Assembly (NCBI RefSeq): GCF_019209835.1 | Contig: NZ_JAHUTS010000021.1 | Coordinates: 10,965 to 74,964, forward strand | DNA length: 64,000 nt | Source: Enterovibrio paralichthyis | GTDB lineage: Bacteria; Pseudomonadota; Gammaproteobacteria; Enterobacterales; Vibrionaceae | Direction of reading: 5' to 3' | Position numbers and translations under genes: made by a program | Shown here: positions 34,901-43,800 of the stretch, piece after piece | Position numbering within the stretch: position 1 is the stretch's first letter | How the letters are laid out: each line of letters opens with the position of its first letter | The notes under the pieces: generated by a model | The model's input: only the letters and a program-made list of their open reading frames with translations | Database searches by the model: none | What the model was told of the DNA's origin: nothing

Positions 34901-35150
34901 TGGCGGTCATCTCTTTGATGCCTTCAATAGAGCGGAGCTCCTGCTCTATCGGACGAACCAATAGACGCTCAGCATCCGCCGGAGAGATACCTTCGTGGCT
35001 GACGGACACATAGATCACCGGGATGGTGATATCCGGATCGGACTCTTTGGGTATGGTGAGGTAAGTGTTGATCCCCGCCACCAGCAAAAACAGCAGCAGT
35101 GTGACCATGGTGCGGGTACGGGCCAGTGACGCATCAATCAAGGTTCTCAT
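31965..35150 (-). CDS. vexH: RND-family efflux pump inner-membrane permease, VexH-like
   Basis: 1061 residues with RND topology: 12 membrane helices and two large periplasmic loops (about 33-335 and 560-870). Motifs are GFxxxP-like IPKESDPDITIP near the first loop and the internal repeats around 340-410 and 880-1030. In TM4 the AcrB Asp pair (DD) is D401-G402 (LLVDGAIVV), and the TM10 region reads GIVVNNNIVL with no Lys, so the proton pathway differs from AcrB. Paired with the adjacent membrane-fusion protein; an outer membrane TolC must come from elsewhere. The neighbours erpA, hemL and tyrS place it as VexGH of V. cholerae, from memory. Substrate is not predictable. Confidence 0.92.
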   Translation of the reverse strand: MRTLIDASLARTRTMVTLLLFLLVAGINTYLTIPKESDPDITIPVIYVSVSHEGISPADAERLLVRPIEQELRSIEGIKEMTATASEGHASVTLEFNVGVDLDQAMADVREAVDLVKPRLPDDSDEPTVNEVTFANMQPVLSIALYGDVSERAIVRVARELQETLEGFKQVLEVDIAGDRDDVVEIIVEPLLLESYGLDQQDIFNLVARNNRVVAAGYVDTGYGRFSVKVPSVFETVQDVLTLPIKIDGSRVVTVADVAEVRRSFKDPESFARLDGKPAVVLDVKKRAGENIIETVELVKAVMAEAQQTVIWPQALQVKYTWDGSEDVRLMLTDLQNNILSAILLVVIVIIAILGARTAFLVGVSIPGSFLTGLVVLSLAGLTINIVVLFSLIMAVGLLVDGAIVVTEYADRRMREGIQRTQAFREAAHRMAWPIIASTATTLAAFAPLLFWPGITGEFMGYMPLTLIATLSASLAMALLFVPVLGSLIGKPLPLSSEQQARIHALEDGDFSKAQGITRAYINTLSIAIRHPVKILIAALLVAAGVGFAYAKSGLGTEFFPDVDPPSFNIKVRAYGDLSIYEKDALMKEVEQRVLGMDEIESVYTRTGGQDEIGVIQMKLVAWQERRKVAFIIEELREKTADIAGIELEFKKPQAGPPSEHDLSIEISAANSQLIAPAALQVRALLEQSPAYTNFSDTLTKPGIDWSIDIDREDAARFGADATLVGNTVQFVTNGLKIGDYLPDDASEEVDILVRYPEDKRDIGRFDELRVKTTYGLIPITNFARIKPEQKQGNIDRVDGKRVSKVMADMAEGYNLSLELPGLNEQIEALGLPHDVKVTIRGQNEEQDESSAFLMTAFLAALGAMAIILITQFNSFYQAFLILSAVLFSTVGVFLGLLIFQRPFGVIMSGVGVITLAGIVVNNNIVLIDTYNVLRKRGLEKVDAILRTGAQRLRPVLLTTVTTILGLMPMVLEMNVDLVNRGIEFGAPSTQWWSQLATAVAGGLAFSTVLTLVLTPCLLMLARERSKANSEDEDNHDILVDPQSEGKAGQSAAYREAELQS

Positions 35151-35162
35151 GTGATGTTCCTG

Positions 35163-36251
35163 TTATTGAACCGCTGGCTGACGCACTGCCTCAACCGCAT
35201 CACCGTCGCGGACAAAACCTTGACCACGGGTGATCACATCGACCTTGTCTCCCAATCCGGAGAGCCAGACCCCGTTTTGTTCAGCCTTGACAACATTGGC
35301 GCCGATAAACGCCACTTTGTCCCCCGCGAGCGTTTTGACGCCGAGGTTACCTTTCTCATCCAGCGCCAAAAGGGAAGGGTTGAGTTTCACCGCCTGCTCA
35401 CGTTCAAGCGCAAGGTCGACTTCCGCACTGATACCGGCAGGCAGTTTCTGATCGGGGTTGGAGACTTCCAGCTCTACCGTAAATGTATTGGTGGCGGGTG
35501 AGGCGATACTGGAGCGGTAACGCAGTGTGCCTTCTTTATCGATGCCATTAACCAGTTGCACCCTGGCCGGCAGCGTTCCGTCAATTTGGTTGATATGGCG
35601 CTCGCTGACATCCACAGTCACAATCAGGGGATTGAGGTCAATCAGTATCGCCATAGGGTCTCCCACGCCGAGGTAATCCCCCACTTCCACCATGACATCA
35701 TCCACGATGCCATCAAACGGCGCGCGCACTTCGGTATTGGCCAGAGCAAGCTTTAGGTTCTTCACGGTTGCCCGCGCTTCAACCAAATTTGCTTCTGCCA
35801 GGGAGTAGGCTACTTCTCCTTGAAGGCCTTTTTTCTTGAGCGACCGGGCTGCGGTAAATTCTTGTTGTCTGACCCGCATAAGGGCTTCGGCGCGATCCAG
35901 TTGCGCTTCACGATCCCCTTTGTCGATAAACAGGAGCAGGTCGCCCTTTTTCACTGACGCACCTTTGCGCACACTCACTTTGGTAATGCGGCCATCGGCT
36001 TCGGCCGAAATGGTCGCATCCCGGTCGGGAGCAGTCCTGCCGTAAAGGGATATCGTGCGGATAACAGGTTCGGAATAGAAGGTTTCTACCGCTACCTGTG
36101 TCAGTGGGGCTTTTTCCGGTGCGGATTTTTCAGTGGCGCTTTCCTGAGAGTGACCACTGCCAACCCAAAGTACCAACAACACAAGAAGCACCAGGGATAT
36201 AATCCAGGGGTGCTGGGAAAAGTAGATCGTTTTTTTGCCTGCATTCGCCAT
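35163..36251 (-). CDS. vexG: RND efflux membrane-fusion protein, VexG-like
   Basis: 362 residues: one N-terminal membrane segment (about 14-31), then the usual lipoyl/barrel-sandwich halves (VRKGASVKKGDLLLFID and VRAPFDGIVDDVMVEVGDYL) around a short helical hairpin, followed by beta-barrel and membrane-proximal domains. It bridges the RND permease and the outer-membrane channel in the periplasm. vexH begins 12 bp after its stop, so the two form one operon. The start ATG at 36251 has AGGA about nine bases upstream. Confidence 0.92.
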   Translation of the reverse strand: MANAGKKTIYFSQHPWIISLVLLVLLVLWVGSGHSQESATEKSAPEKAPLTQVAVETFYSEPVIRTISLYGRTAPDRDATISAEADGRITKVSVRKGASVKKGDLLLFIDKGDREAQLDRAEALMRVRQQEFTAARSLKKKGLQGEVAYSLAEANLVEARATVKNLKLALANTEVRAPFDGIVDDVMVEVGDYLGVGDPMAILIDLNPLIVTVDVSERHINQIDGTLPARVQLVNGIDKEGTLRYRSSIASPATNTFTVELEVSNPDQKLPAGISAEVDLALEREQAVKLNPSLLALDEKGNLGVKTLAGDKVAFIGANVVKAEQNGVWLSGLGDKVDVITRGQGFVRDGDAVEAVRQPAVQ

Positions 36252-36317
36252 AGTAGTTTCATCCTGACGTGGGTACTGCAGTGAAAGAAACAGGCACTGA
36301 TCCTTCCGGCCCGTTTT

Positions 36318-36348
36318 AGAAAGGCCGCCTGCCCTAAGCAGGCGCCTT
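36318..36348 (-). terminator. Terminator after erpA
   Basis: On the minus strand, GCCTGC-TTAGG-GCAGGC within a longer imperfect stem, followed by TTTCT. It separates erpA from the downstream vexGH pair. Confidence 0.7.
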
Positions 36349-36363
36349 AGTGTGTACTAGAGG

Positions 36364-36705
36364 TTATACACTGAAAGATGCGCCACAACCACATGTGGTG
36401 GTTGCATTTGGGTTGTTAACGAAGAAACGCGATCCTTCTAACCCTTCTGTGTAATCGACTTCACCACCGATCAAATATTGCAGGCTCATCGGGTCAACCA
36501 CCAGGGTAACGCCGCTGTTTTCGATGGTCATATCACCGTCGTTTACGTTCTCGTCAAACGTAAAGCCATACTGGAAACCGCTGCAGCCGCCGCCGGTAAT
36601 GTATACGCGCAGCTTCAGGTTCGGGTTTTCCTCTTCCTGGATCAGCGTCTTTACCTTGCTCGCCGCTGCATCCGTAAATTGCAATGGCAAAGTGGTATCG
36701 CTCAT
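36364..36705 (-). CDS. erpA: Iron-sulfur cluster insertion protein ErpA
   Basis: 113 residues of the A-type carrier family. The three cluster ligands are C41 (TGGGCSGFQYGF), C105 and C107 (TTTCGCGASFSV). ErpA delivers [4Fe-4S] or [2Fe-2S] clusters to apo-proteins including isoprenoid-pathway enzymes. The ErpA rather than IscA assignment rests on the N-terminus (LPLQFTDAAASKVKTLI) and the hemL neighbour, as in many gammaproteobacteria. GAGGT sits immediately upstream of the ATG. Confidence 0.95.
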   Translation of the reverse strand: MSDTTLPLQFTDAAASKVKTLIQEEENPNLKLRVYITGGGCSGFQYGFTFDENVNDGDMTIENSGVTLVVDPMSLQYLIGGEVDYTEGLEGSRFFVNNPNATTTCGCGASFSV

Positions 36706-36922
36706 TTCTACCTCACAAAACGTCTTATCTGTTTGATGGCATTATCCAATACCCGACTAATTCGTTCAAGTATTGCTCATCTGTAAAATGCTTACGCCGC
36801 AATATACACCAAGTTTAAGCCGGATGTGATGGTTGCCGCATCATCCATCTCGCCACTGCTGTCTGCTTCCCTTACAATATCCCCCGACTTTGAATTCAAG
36901 CATCAATGGCCAAGGAATTACC

Positions 36923-38212
36923 ATGACCAAATCAGCCGAACTGTTCCAACAAGCTCGTAAAACCATTCCAGGCGGTGTTAACTCACCGGTTCGCGCATTT
37001 AATGGCGTGGGCGGCGATCCAATCTTCATCGAACGTGCTGACGGCGCGTACATCTATGATGCAGATGGCAAAGCCTACATTGACTATGTTGGCTCATGGG
37101 GCCCGATGATCCTTGGCCACAACCACCCTAGCATTCGTGATGCTGTGATTGCAGCAGCGCAGAACGGTCTGAGCTTCGGCGCGCCGACAGCCCGCGAAAT
37201 TACCCTGGCTGAACTGGTGAGCGAACTGGTGCCATCAATGGAAATGGTGCGCATGGTAAGTTCAGGCACCGAAGCAACCATGAGTGCTATCCGCCTGGCG
37301 CGTGGTTTTACCCGCCGCGACAAATTCATCAAATTTGAAGGCTGCTACCACGGCCACGCTGACTGCCTGCTGGTGAAAGCAGGCTCTGGCATGCTGACAC
37401 TGGGTGAACCAACGTCACCGGGCGTACCTGCTGATTTTGCCAAACATACCCTGACCTGTACTTTCAATGACCTGGCATCGGTACGCGCTGCATTTGAACA
37501 GTACCCGGAAGACATTGCCTGTATTATCGTTGAGCCGGTAGCGGGCAACATGAACTGTATTCCGCCACAGCCTGGCTTCCTGGAAGGTCTGCGTGCGCTG
37601 TGTGATGAATTTGGCGCGCTGCTCATCCTGGACGAAGTGATGACAGGCTTCCGTGTTGCACTGGGCGGCGCTCAGGCTTACTACAACATCAAACCTGACC
37701 TGACCACGCTGGGTAAAGTGATTGGTGGCGGTATGCCGGTTGGCGCATTTGGCGGTCGCCGTGAAGTGATGGAATACATTGCTCCGACCGGTCCGGTTTA
37801 CCAGGCTGGCACCCTGTCGGGTAACCCAGTAGCAATGGCAGCTGGTGAAGCCGCCCTGAACGCCCTGCGTCAGGAAGGCAATGAAGCGCATCTGGCACAA
37901 ATTACCCAGCGTCTGGCCGAAGGCTTTAAAGCCGCTGCCGACAAACACGGTATTCCACTGGCGATTAACCAGGTAGGTGGTATGTTCGGTTTCTTCTTTA
38001 CCGACAAAGAAAGCATCACCTGCTTTGCTGACGTTCAGCAGTGCGACATCGAACGCTTCAAGCGTTTCTTCCACCTGATGCTGGATGAAGGTGTTTATCT
38101 AGCACCGTCAGCGTTTGAAGCTAGCTTCACCTCTCTTGCCCATGGTGAGAAAGAGCTGGAAGCGACACTGGCAGCCGCAGACCGCGCATTTGCCAAACTG
38201 GCTGCGGAATAA
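36923..38212 (+). CDS. hemL: Glutamate-1-semialdehyde 2,1-aminomutase
   Basis: 429 residues from the ATG at 36923 (AAGGAA upstream; product begins MTKSAELFQQARKTIPGGVN, the family start). The 30-residue in-frame extension upstream is rejected. PLP forms a Schiff base with K265 in LGKVIGGGMPVGAFGG, and the cofactor-binding SSGTEATMSAIRLAR and ILDEVMTGFR are intact. It converts glutamate-1-semialdehyde to 5-aminolevulinate, the C5-pathway step into tetrapyrroles. Divergent from erpA. Confidence 0.97.
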   Translation: MTKSAELFQQARKTIPGGVNSPVRAFNGVGGDPIFIERADGAYIYDADGKAYIDYVGSWGPMILGHNHPSIRDAVIAAAQNGLSFGAPTAREITLAELVSELVPSMEMVRMVSSGTEATMSAIRLARGFTRRDKFIKFEGCYHGHADCLLVKAGSGMLTLGEPTSPGVPADFAKHTLTCTFNDLASVRAAFEQYPEDIACIIVEPVAGNMNCIPPQPGFLEGLRALCDEFGALLILDEVMTGFRVALGGAQAYYNIKPDLTTLGKVIGGGMPVGAFGGRREVMEYIAPTGPVYQAGTLSGNPVAMAAGEAALNALRQEGNEAHLAQITQRLAEGFKAAADKHGIPLAINQVGGMFGFFFTDKESITCFADVQQCDIERFKRFFHLMLDEGVYLAPSAFEASFTSLAHGEKELEATLAAADRAFAKLAAE

Positions 38213-38231
38213 TTTCCTGGCACTCAAAGAC

Positions 38232-38256
38232 AGCGGAGCCCAGGCTCCGCTTTTTT
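38232..38256 (+). terminator. hemL terminator
   Basis: AGCGGAGCC/GGCTCCGCT stem with a tiny loop, then TTTTTT. Its T-run overlaps the stop codon of the minus-strand small ORF at 38255. Confidence 0.9.
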
Positions 38257-38362
38257 ATTGCCAGTTAAAAACAATCAGCAACCCCAAGCACACAGCGAAT
38301 AAAATCCAAAGGCGTCGGCTGCGTCTTTTCTTTGCCTGACAATCTCCCTCGCAACATGCCAT
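38255..38362 (-). CDS. 35-residue single-span membrane protein, unknown function
   Basis: A minus-strand ORF below the usual length limit: start ATG at 38362, stop TAA at 38255. The product has a cysteine-rich head (MACCEGDCQAKKRRSRR), with a CCxxxC pattern and then a highly basic stretch, and a hydrophobic span (WILFAVCLGLLIVFNW) ending at the C-terminus. The head, basic border and span predict an inner-membrane protein with the N-terminus in the cytoplasm. AAAGGA lies eight bases before the ATG, and a possible promoter (TTAGTC, 17 bp, TATGAT on the minus strand) lies about 30 bp further upstream. I do not recognise a family; the cysteines may bind metal. It is convergent with hemL. Confidence 0.7.
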   Translation of the reverse strand: MACCEGDCQAKKRRSRRLWILFAVCLGLLIVFNWQ

Positions 38363-38472
38363 ATTTTTTATCCTTTCTCGCTGATTTGTCACAACGTATC
38401 ATAGTACCGTTCTATGTTAAGACTAACTTTATCCCTCTCCGCAGCTAACGGAGAAATACCAAGGAGCCTACT

Positions 38473-39558
38473 GTGGCATCATCTTTCAAGGCTGAACCCC
38501 GACACTGGACACTGATCGCTGCTTTGGGTCTGGCCGCCTATGCATGTTATGTGTTGATTGCGCCCTACGTCGGTTCAATTGTGCTCGCATTCATTGTCTC
38601 CCTGCTGTTTTTCCCATTGCATGAACGCATCGACAATAAACTCAAGTCGCATCCCAACATTGCCGCCACCCTTTCCTGCACCCTACTGACGGTAATGATC
38701 ATCATTCCGATGATTTTTGTGGCCGCCGCTATTCTGCGCCAGGGAATTACATTCTTCACCAGTGCCTATGAATGGCTGACCAGCGGCGGTGCCAAACAGA
38801 TCCTGTCTGACCCTTCTGTACAGGAAGCATTGAAACTGGTGGACAAATGGCTGCCTGTTGAATCCATCAACCCGCAGGAGCTGGTGACCAAAGCGGCGTC
38901 TACCCTGTCGTCACTGAGCTCGCAGATGATTGGCATGAGCTCTCAGATCCTGGGCGACGTCACCGGCGTATTCGTCAATTTCCTCCTGATGTTGTTTGTG
39001 CTCTTTTTCCTGCTGCGCGATCACGACAAGATCATTAACACCCTGCGCCACGTCAGCCCATTGTCCCGCACCCAGGAAGACACCTTGCTGGATGAAGTGG
39101 AGAAGGTGGCCAAATCTGCCGTACTGGGCTCTTTCCTGACCGCACTGGCACAGGGCCTGGTCGGTGGTTTTGCCATGTGGCTGGCCGGGTTTGCGGGACT
39201 GTTCTGGGGCACCATGATGGCATTCGCCTCATTTATCCCTGTGGTAGGTACAGCGCTCATCTGGTTACCAGCGGCGGGATACCTGCTGTTGACCGGTGAA
39301 TGGCAATGGGCAGCATTCCTGATTGGATGGGGCGTGTTGGTAGTGGGTTCTGTCGATAACCTGTTGCGCCCGCTGCTGATGCAGGGCAACTCCGGCATGA
39401 ATACCCTGCTGATCTTCTTTTCCCTGATTGGCGGTCTGCATGTTTATGGCCTGATGGGGGTGATTTATGGCCCCATTATCTTTTCGCTGACGTTGGTTCT
39501 GTTCCGGATGTATGAAACAGAATTCCACAGCTTCCTCGAAAAGCAGGACAACACCTGA
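38473..39558 (+). CDS. AI-2E-family (PerM-like) membrane transporter
   Basis: 361 residues with about eight hydrophobic segments, arranged as N-terminal pairs (16-35, 60-80), a helical cytoplasmic/periplasmic segment (about 90-150) and a C-terminal cluster (160-350) with the family motif GPIIFSLTLVLFRMYE and SLIGGLHVYGLMGVIYGP. The family includes YdgG/TqsA, YdiK and PerM; substrates vary and quorum-signal export is only one of several proposed roles. The start is GTG at 38473 with AAGGAG six bases upstream. It ends at a strong terminator before rsmC. Confidence 0.88.
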   Translation: MASSFKAEPRHWTLIAALGLAAYACYVLIAPYVGSIVLAFIVSLLFFPLHERIDNKLKSHPNIAATLSCTLLTVMIIIPMIFVAAAILRQGITFFTSAYEWLTSGGAKQILSDPSVQEALKLVDKWLPVESINPQELVTKAASTLSSLSSQMIGMSSQILGDVTGVFVNFLLMLFVLFFLLRDHDKIINTLRHVSPLSRTQEDTLLDEVEKVAKSAVLGSFLTALAQGLVGGFAMWLAGFAGLFWGTMMAFASFIPVVGTALIWLPAAGYLLLTGEWQWAAFLIGWGVLVVGSVDNLLRPLLMQGNSGMNTLLIFFSLIGGLHVYGLMGVIYGPIIFSLTLVLFRMYETEFHSFLEKQDNT

Positions 39559-39566
39559 CCTAGCTT

Positions 39567-39618
39567 GGCGCGGTTCCCACCAGCCTGTGTTTGTGGGAGA
39601 ATCCGCGCCTCATTTTTT
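39567..39618 (+). terminator. Long-stem terminator between the AI-2E gene and rsmC
   Basis: GGCGCGG pairs with CCGCGCC (39567-39573 with 39603-39609), with an inner CCCAC/GTGGG stem, followed by CTCATTTTTT. Confidence 0.82.
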
Positions 39619-39635
39619 AAAATCCCGAGGCATCC

Positions 39636-40661
39636 ATGTCTTACAGTGCACCCAGTCAAATAGCCGCACGCCAGCTAGAGTATTTTGATGGCAAACATGT
39701 TCTCCTTGCCGGTGAACTGGAAGATAGCTTTGCCACTGAGCTTTTGGGCACCGCAGCCAGCGTCAGTATCTTCACCACCAACCTGGCCTACGCAAACCAA
39801 ATGCAGCGTTTTGACAACATTGACGTGCAGTTTGGCGAACAGTATCAGGCGCAGCCCAATGTTGATATGGTGCTGCTGTACTGGCCAAAAGCAAAAGCCG
39901 AAGCCGAGTTTTTGCTGTCCATGTTGATGGCGGCGCTTGGCCAGGGTACCGAAATTGTCGTGGTCGGTGAAAACCGCAGTGGCGTGAAAAGCATTGAGAA
40001 AATGTTCGCGTCTTATGGCCGCGTCACCAAGTTCGACTCAGCCCGTCGCTGCAGCTTCTACTGGGGACAGTGCGACAACACGCCGGCACCGTTTACCCTT
40101 GAGGACTGGTTTAAAAGCTACCCGCTCAATGTCGGTGAACAATCACTGACTATCCGCTCCCTGCCGGGTGTATTCAGCCACGGTGAACTGGATGCTGGAA
40201 CCCAGTTGCTGCTCGACACCCTGCCAGCCCTGTCTGGCAGCGTGTTTGATTTTGGCTGTGGCGCGGGTGTGATTGGCGCAACCATCAAGCTGCGTTTTCC
40301 AAAGGCCCAAATCACCATGGCAGACATCAGCGCACTGGCAGTCGCATCTGCCCGTGAAACACTGCGGTTTAACAATCTTGACGGCGAAGTGTTAGCGTCA
40401 GACGTTTACAGTGCTATCAGTGGCAAATTTGACAATATCGTCAGCAATCCGCCGTTCCACGCCGGTCTGAAAACCCACTATGCCGCCACTGAGCGGTTTC
40501 TGCAGCTCGCGCCGCAGCACCTGAACCGTCAAGGTCAGCTGATGATAGTGGCCAACAGCTTCCTGCGTTACCCGCCTTTCATTGAAGAGGCTTTCGGTCA
40601 TTGCAACACCCCGGCAAAAAACAACAAATTTGCCATCTACCAGGCCGTCAAAAACAGCTGA
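39636..40661 (+). CDS. rsmC: 16S rRNA (guanine-1207-N2)-methyltransferase
   Basis: 341 residues, typical RsmC with a degenerate N-terminal methyltransferase-like half (1-160) and a catalytic C-terminal half: SAM motif I VFDFGCGAGVIGATI, acidic motif ITMADISALAVASA, and the N2-methylating motif NPPFHAG. It modifies G1207 of 16S rRNA in assembled small subunits. The ATG has GAGG upstream. A perfect 12-bp terminator stem follows. Placement just before chiS follows the V. cholerae order as I recall it. Confidence 0.96.
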   Translation: MSYSAPSQIAARQLEYFDGKHVLLAGELEDSFATELLGTAASVSIFTTNLAYANQMQRFDNIDVQFGEQYQAQPNVDMVLLYWPKAKAEAEFLLSMLMAALGQGTEIVVVGENRSGVKSIEKMFASYGRVTKFDSARRCSFYWGQCDNTPAPFTLEDWFKSYPLNVGEQSLTIRSLPGVFSHGELDAGTQLLLDTLPALSGSVFDFGCGAGVIGATIKLRFPKAQITMADISALAVASARETLRFNNLDGEVLASDVYSAISGKFDNIVSNPPFHAGLKTHYAATERFLQLAPQHLNRQGQLMIVANSFLRYPPFIEEAFGHCNTPAKNNKFAIYQAVKNS

Positions 40662-40670
40662 ACCCCGTCA

Positions 40671-40700
40671 AAATAAGGAGCCGAGTGGCTCCTTATTTCA
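40671..40700 (+). terminator. rsmC terminator
   Basis: AAATAAGGAGCC-GAGT-GGCTCCTTATTT, a 12-bp perfect stem, ten bp after the stop. Confidence 0.9.
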
Positions 40701-40761
40701 TTCCTCACCCCGTTAAAAACGTTAATTTTGCGTGTTGACACGAAGTTCAATAAGCACTTAC

Positions 40762-40789
40762 TTGCCAACAAAAATTAAGCCAGTATAAG
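40762..40789 (+). promoter_or_regulatory. Candidate sigma70 promoter of chiS
   Basis: TTGCCA (40762-40767), 16 bp, TATAAG (40784-40789), giving a leader of about 95 nt. That leader contains CTCCGT/ACGGAG (40821-40846), a possible hairpin. Confidence 0.55.
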
Positions 40790-40889
40790 AAGTGCAGAGG
40801 GACAGTATCCTGCGCTCAAACTCCGTCAAATCCAATAATTACGGAGCCCTCCTCGCGCATTTATACGATCATTTTTGTCAGGCAAAGAC

Positions 40890-43800
40890 ATGCATAAAAA
40901 ACAGAAGTTTAAGCGGCTTCAGCACACGCTGATGCTGGCTTTTCTGGTGCTGAGCATCACGCCTTTAACCCTGCTGGCAATGTTCTTTCTGGAATCACAC
41001 AGCAGCGATCTTGAACAGCAAAGCACCACACACCTTGCCTTCCTACGCGACAATAAGAAAGAGCAGATAGTCAGCTATTTCGACGCTCGCTATTCGGAAG
41101 TGAAATCATTTAGCCGCTCAGAACTCGCGACGGCCAGTGGCGGCCGCTTCTATGGTCTGGTTGCGTCGTTCCACCAGCTTGGCAACTCGCAGGAGCAATC
41201 GCGGCAAATCGCCCGTGAACGCTATGGGTTGAAAGCAGACAGCACGCTGAACGCAGCAACCAATGACAGTAACTTTGCCGGCAGTGAGCGATATCGCCTG
41301 CTGCACAAACGCTATGACTGGGCATATAAAGAACACCTGAAGCGCTCAGACTTTTCCGACATCCTGCTGGTCGATATCAACGGCAACGTCGTCTATTCCG
41401 TCCAGAAGGACGAGACGTTTGGTGCCAACCTGCTTTCCGGACATTGGCCGGAAACCGCCGTGGGAAAAACCTTTGCGGATATCCGTACCACGGTCAGCTC
41501 TCCCCTGATAGACAACGATGCCACCCCAATCGCATTCACCGATTTTGCCCAATCTGACAATGGGGAGATGGTCGCTTGGTTTGCTGCGCCCATCACCCAG
41601 CAAGGCTATCTGCACAGTTATGTGCTGTTCAAACTGCCGAACGCGCCTCTGGTCGAAATGCTGAACAAAACGCCGAAGGAAAAAGGCTATATCAGCACCC
41701 TGTTGGTTGGCAGTGACAAAATCCCACGAAACCTCAGCGCAACATCGGTGTTAACACCCGTAGACAGTAGCTCTATTCAAGCAGCATTGGCCGGACAAAG
41801 TGACGTCGGCAGCTTCCTGAGTATTGACCAGCAAAAAGTGTTGGGGGCGTTTGCGCCTATCTTGGTGCAGGACAAATCCTGGGCCATCATCCTGGAACTG
41901 CCGGAAGAAGAAGCTTTTGCCCGAATATACCAACTCGAGAAAATATTTATCGTGGTCATGCTGGTCGCGATTTTCCTGGTTGTCGTCGCCTCACACCTAC
42001 TCTCCAACTCCATTACCGCGCCACTGCTGAAACTGACCTGGGCGGCAGAGCAGGTTTCTGCCGGGGATTTAGACCAGAAGATCAGCAGCACAGACCGTGA
42101 GGATGAAATTGGCCGTCTGGCGGTCAGTTTTGCCCGTATGCAGCGTTCTGTCAGGGACAAGCTGGCGCTTATCCGCGAGCAGAACAAAGAGTTGGAACAC
42201 AACATTCAACTGATCAAGCAAAAGAATGACGAGTTGCAGCAGGCCGACAGAATGAAAGATGACTTCCTGGCGACCACATCACACGAGTTGCGAACACCAT
42301 TGCATGGCATGGTAGGCATTGCAGAATCTATGCTGGCAGGCGCAGAAGGCCCGTTACCGGAAAGACAAAAGCACCAGTTGCAGATGATCATCAACAGCGG
42401 TGAACGCCTCTCCAATCTGGTTGATGACCTGCTCGACTACCACAAGATGCGCTATGGCGATCTTGAAATCTCGCCCCAGGCAGTGGATACCGCCAATGCT
42501 GTACGACTGGTTATCGAGCTCTCAAGCCACCTGCTGGGCGGCAAACCGGTCCGCATTATCAATCAGGTACCGATTGACCTGCCGCTGGTTCGTGCCGATG
42601 AGCAACGCCTTGAGCAGGTGCTGTACAACCTGATCGGGAATGCTATCAAGTACACAGATGAAGGTAAGATCATCATCTCTGCCACTGTCCTAGAAGGCCA
42701 GTTACGCATTCAGGTGGTTGATACCGGCCAGGGCATTCCATCCGATCAACTCGAATATATTTTCGAGCCACTGACCCAGGCGGCGGGCAGTTCAGCCAAT
42801 TACCGTCAGGGGGCAGGGCTGGGCCTTTCTATCAGCCGGCAACTTATCGACATCATGGGTGGCCAACTTTACGTCAGCAGTCAACCGATGGTGGGCACCA
42901 CATTCAGCTTCACCCTGCCTTTGGCAACGGAAGAAGACAAAGCCAGAACAAGACTGGCAAACAATGTGCATTTTGCTGCACCTAAACTCGAACTGGATAA
43001 CACCGGTTTCAGTGAGTTGCCGGACAATCCGGATGGCCCGCTCATTCTGGTTGTCGACGACGAACCGGTGAATCTTCAGGTGCTGAATAACTTCCTGCGC
43101 CTGGAAGGCTACCGGGTCAAAGCGGTGGAAAATGGCCGTCAGGCCATTGAATCTGTCACCATGGAAAAGCCAGCTCTGATGTTGCTGGATGTGATGATGC
43201 CGGAACTTAGCGGCTATGAGGTTTGTAACCACCTTCGCGAGCGCTACAGCCGTACCGACCTGCCCATCATCATGCTGTCTGCGCTGGGTCAGGTGCAGGA
43301 CAAAGTCAAAGGGTTCGATGCCGGCGCCAACGACTACCTTACCAAGCCGTTCAACAAAGACGAGCTTAGCGCACGCATCCGCGCATACATTGATGCCGCA
43401 CTGACGGAAAAAGAACGCGAGCAAAACCGAGAACTGCAAAGTGAAATCCACTTCAGGGAGCAGGTGGAAGCGGGTCTCCGCGAAGTACAGAACCGTCTTC
43501 TGGGTCTGCTGGACAGCGCGCCGGAAGGCATTCTCTGTGTGCAGGAGAACGGTCGTATAAGCTATGCCAACGATGCCTGCAGCAATGTATTCCATCTCAG
43601 CGCAGAGCAGCTTGAACGCCACAATATCGATGACTTTCTGGCCATGGCCTTGCCAGAGCCTGACAGCAGTCGAGGGCACTACAGTGGCCAGATCCGCTTT
43701 AGGGTTGACGGAGACATCCTGGCGTTGGATACCGATGTGATTGCCCTGCCAGAAAGCTCGGGCCTGCAGATGATGTTACTGATAAGCTCAGGACACAAAG

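Noticed and set aside
36833..36922. 30-residue upstream extension of HemL
   Set aside because: Homologous start and AAGGAA site are at 36923; the extension has no family similarity.
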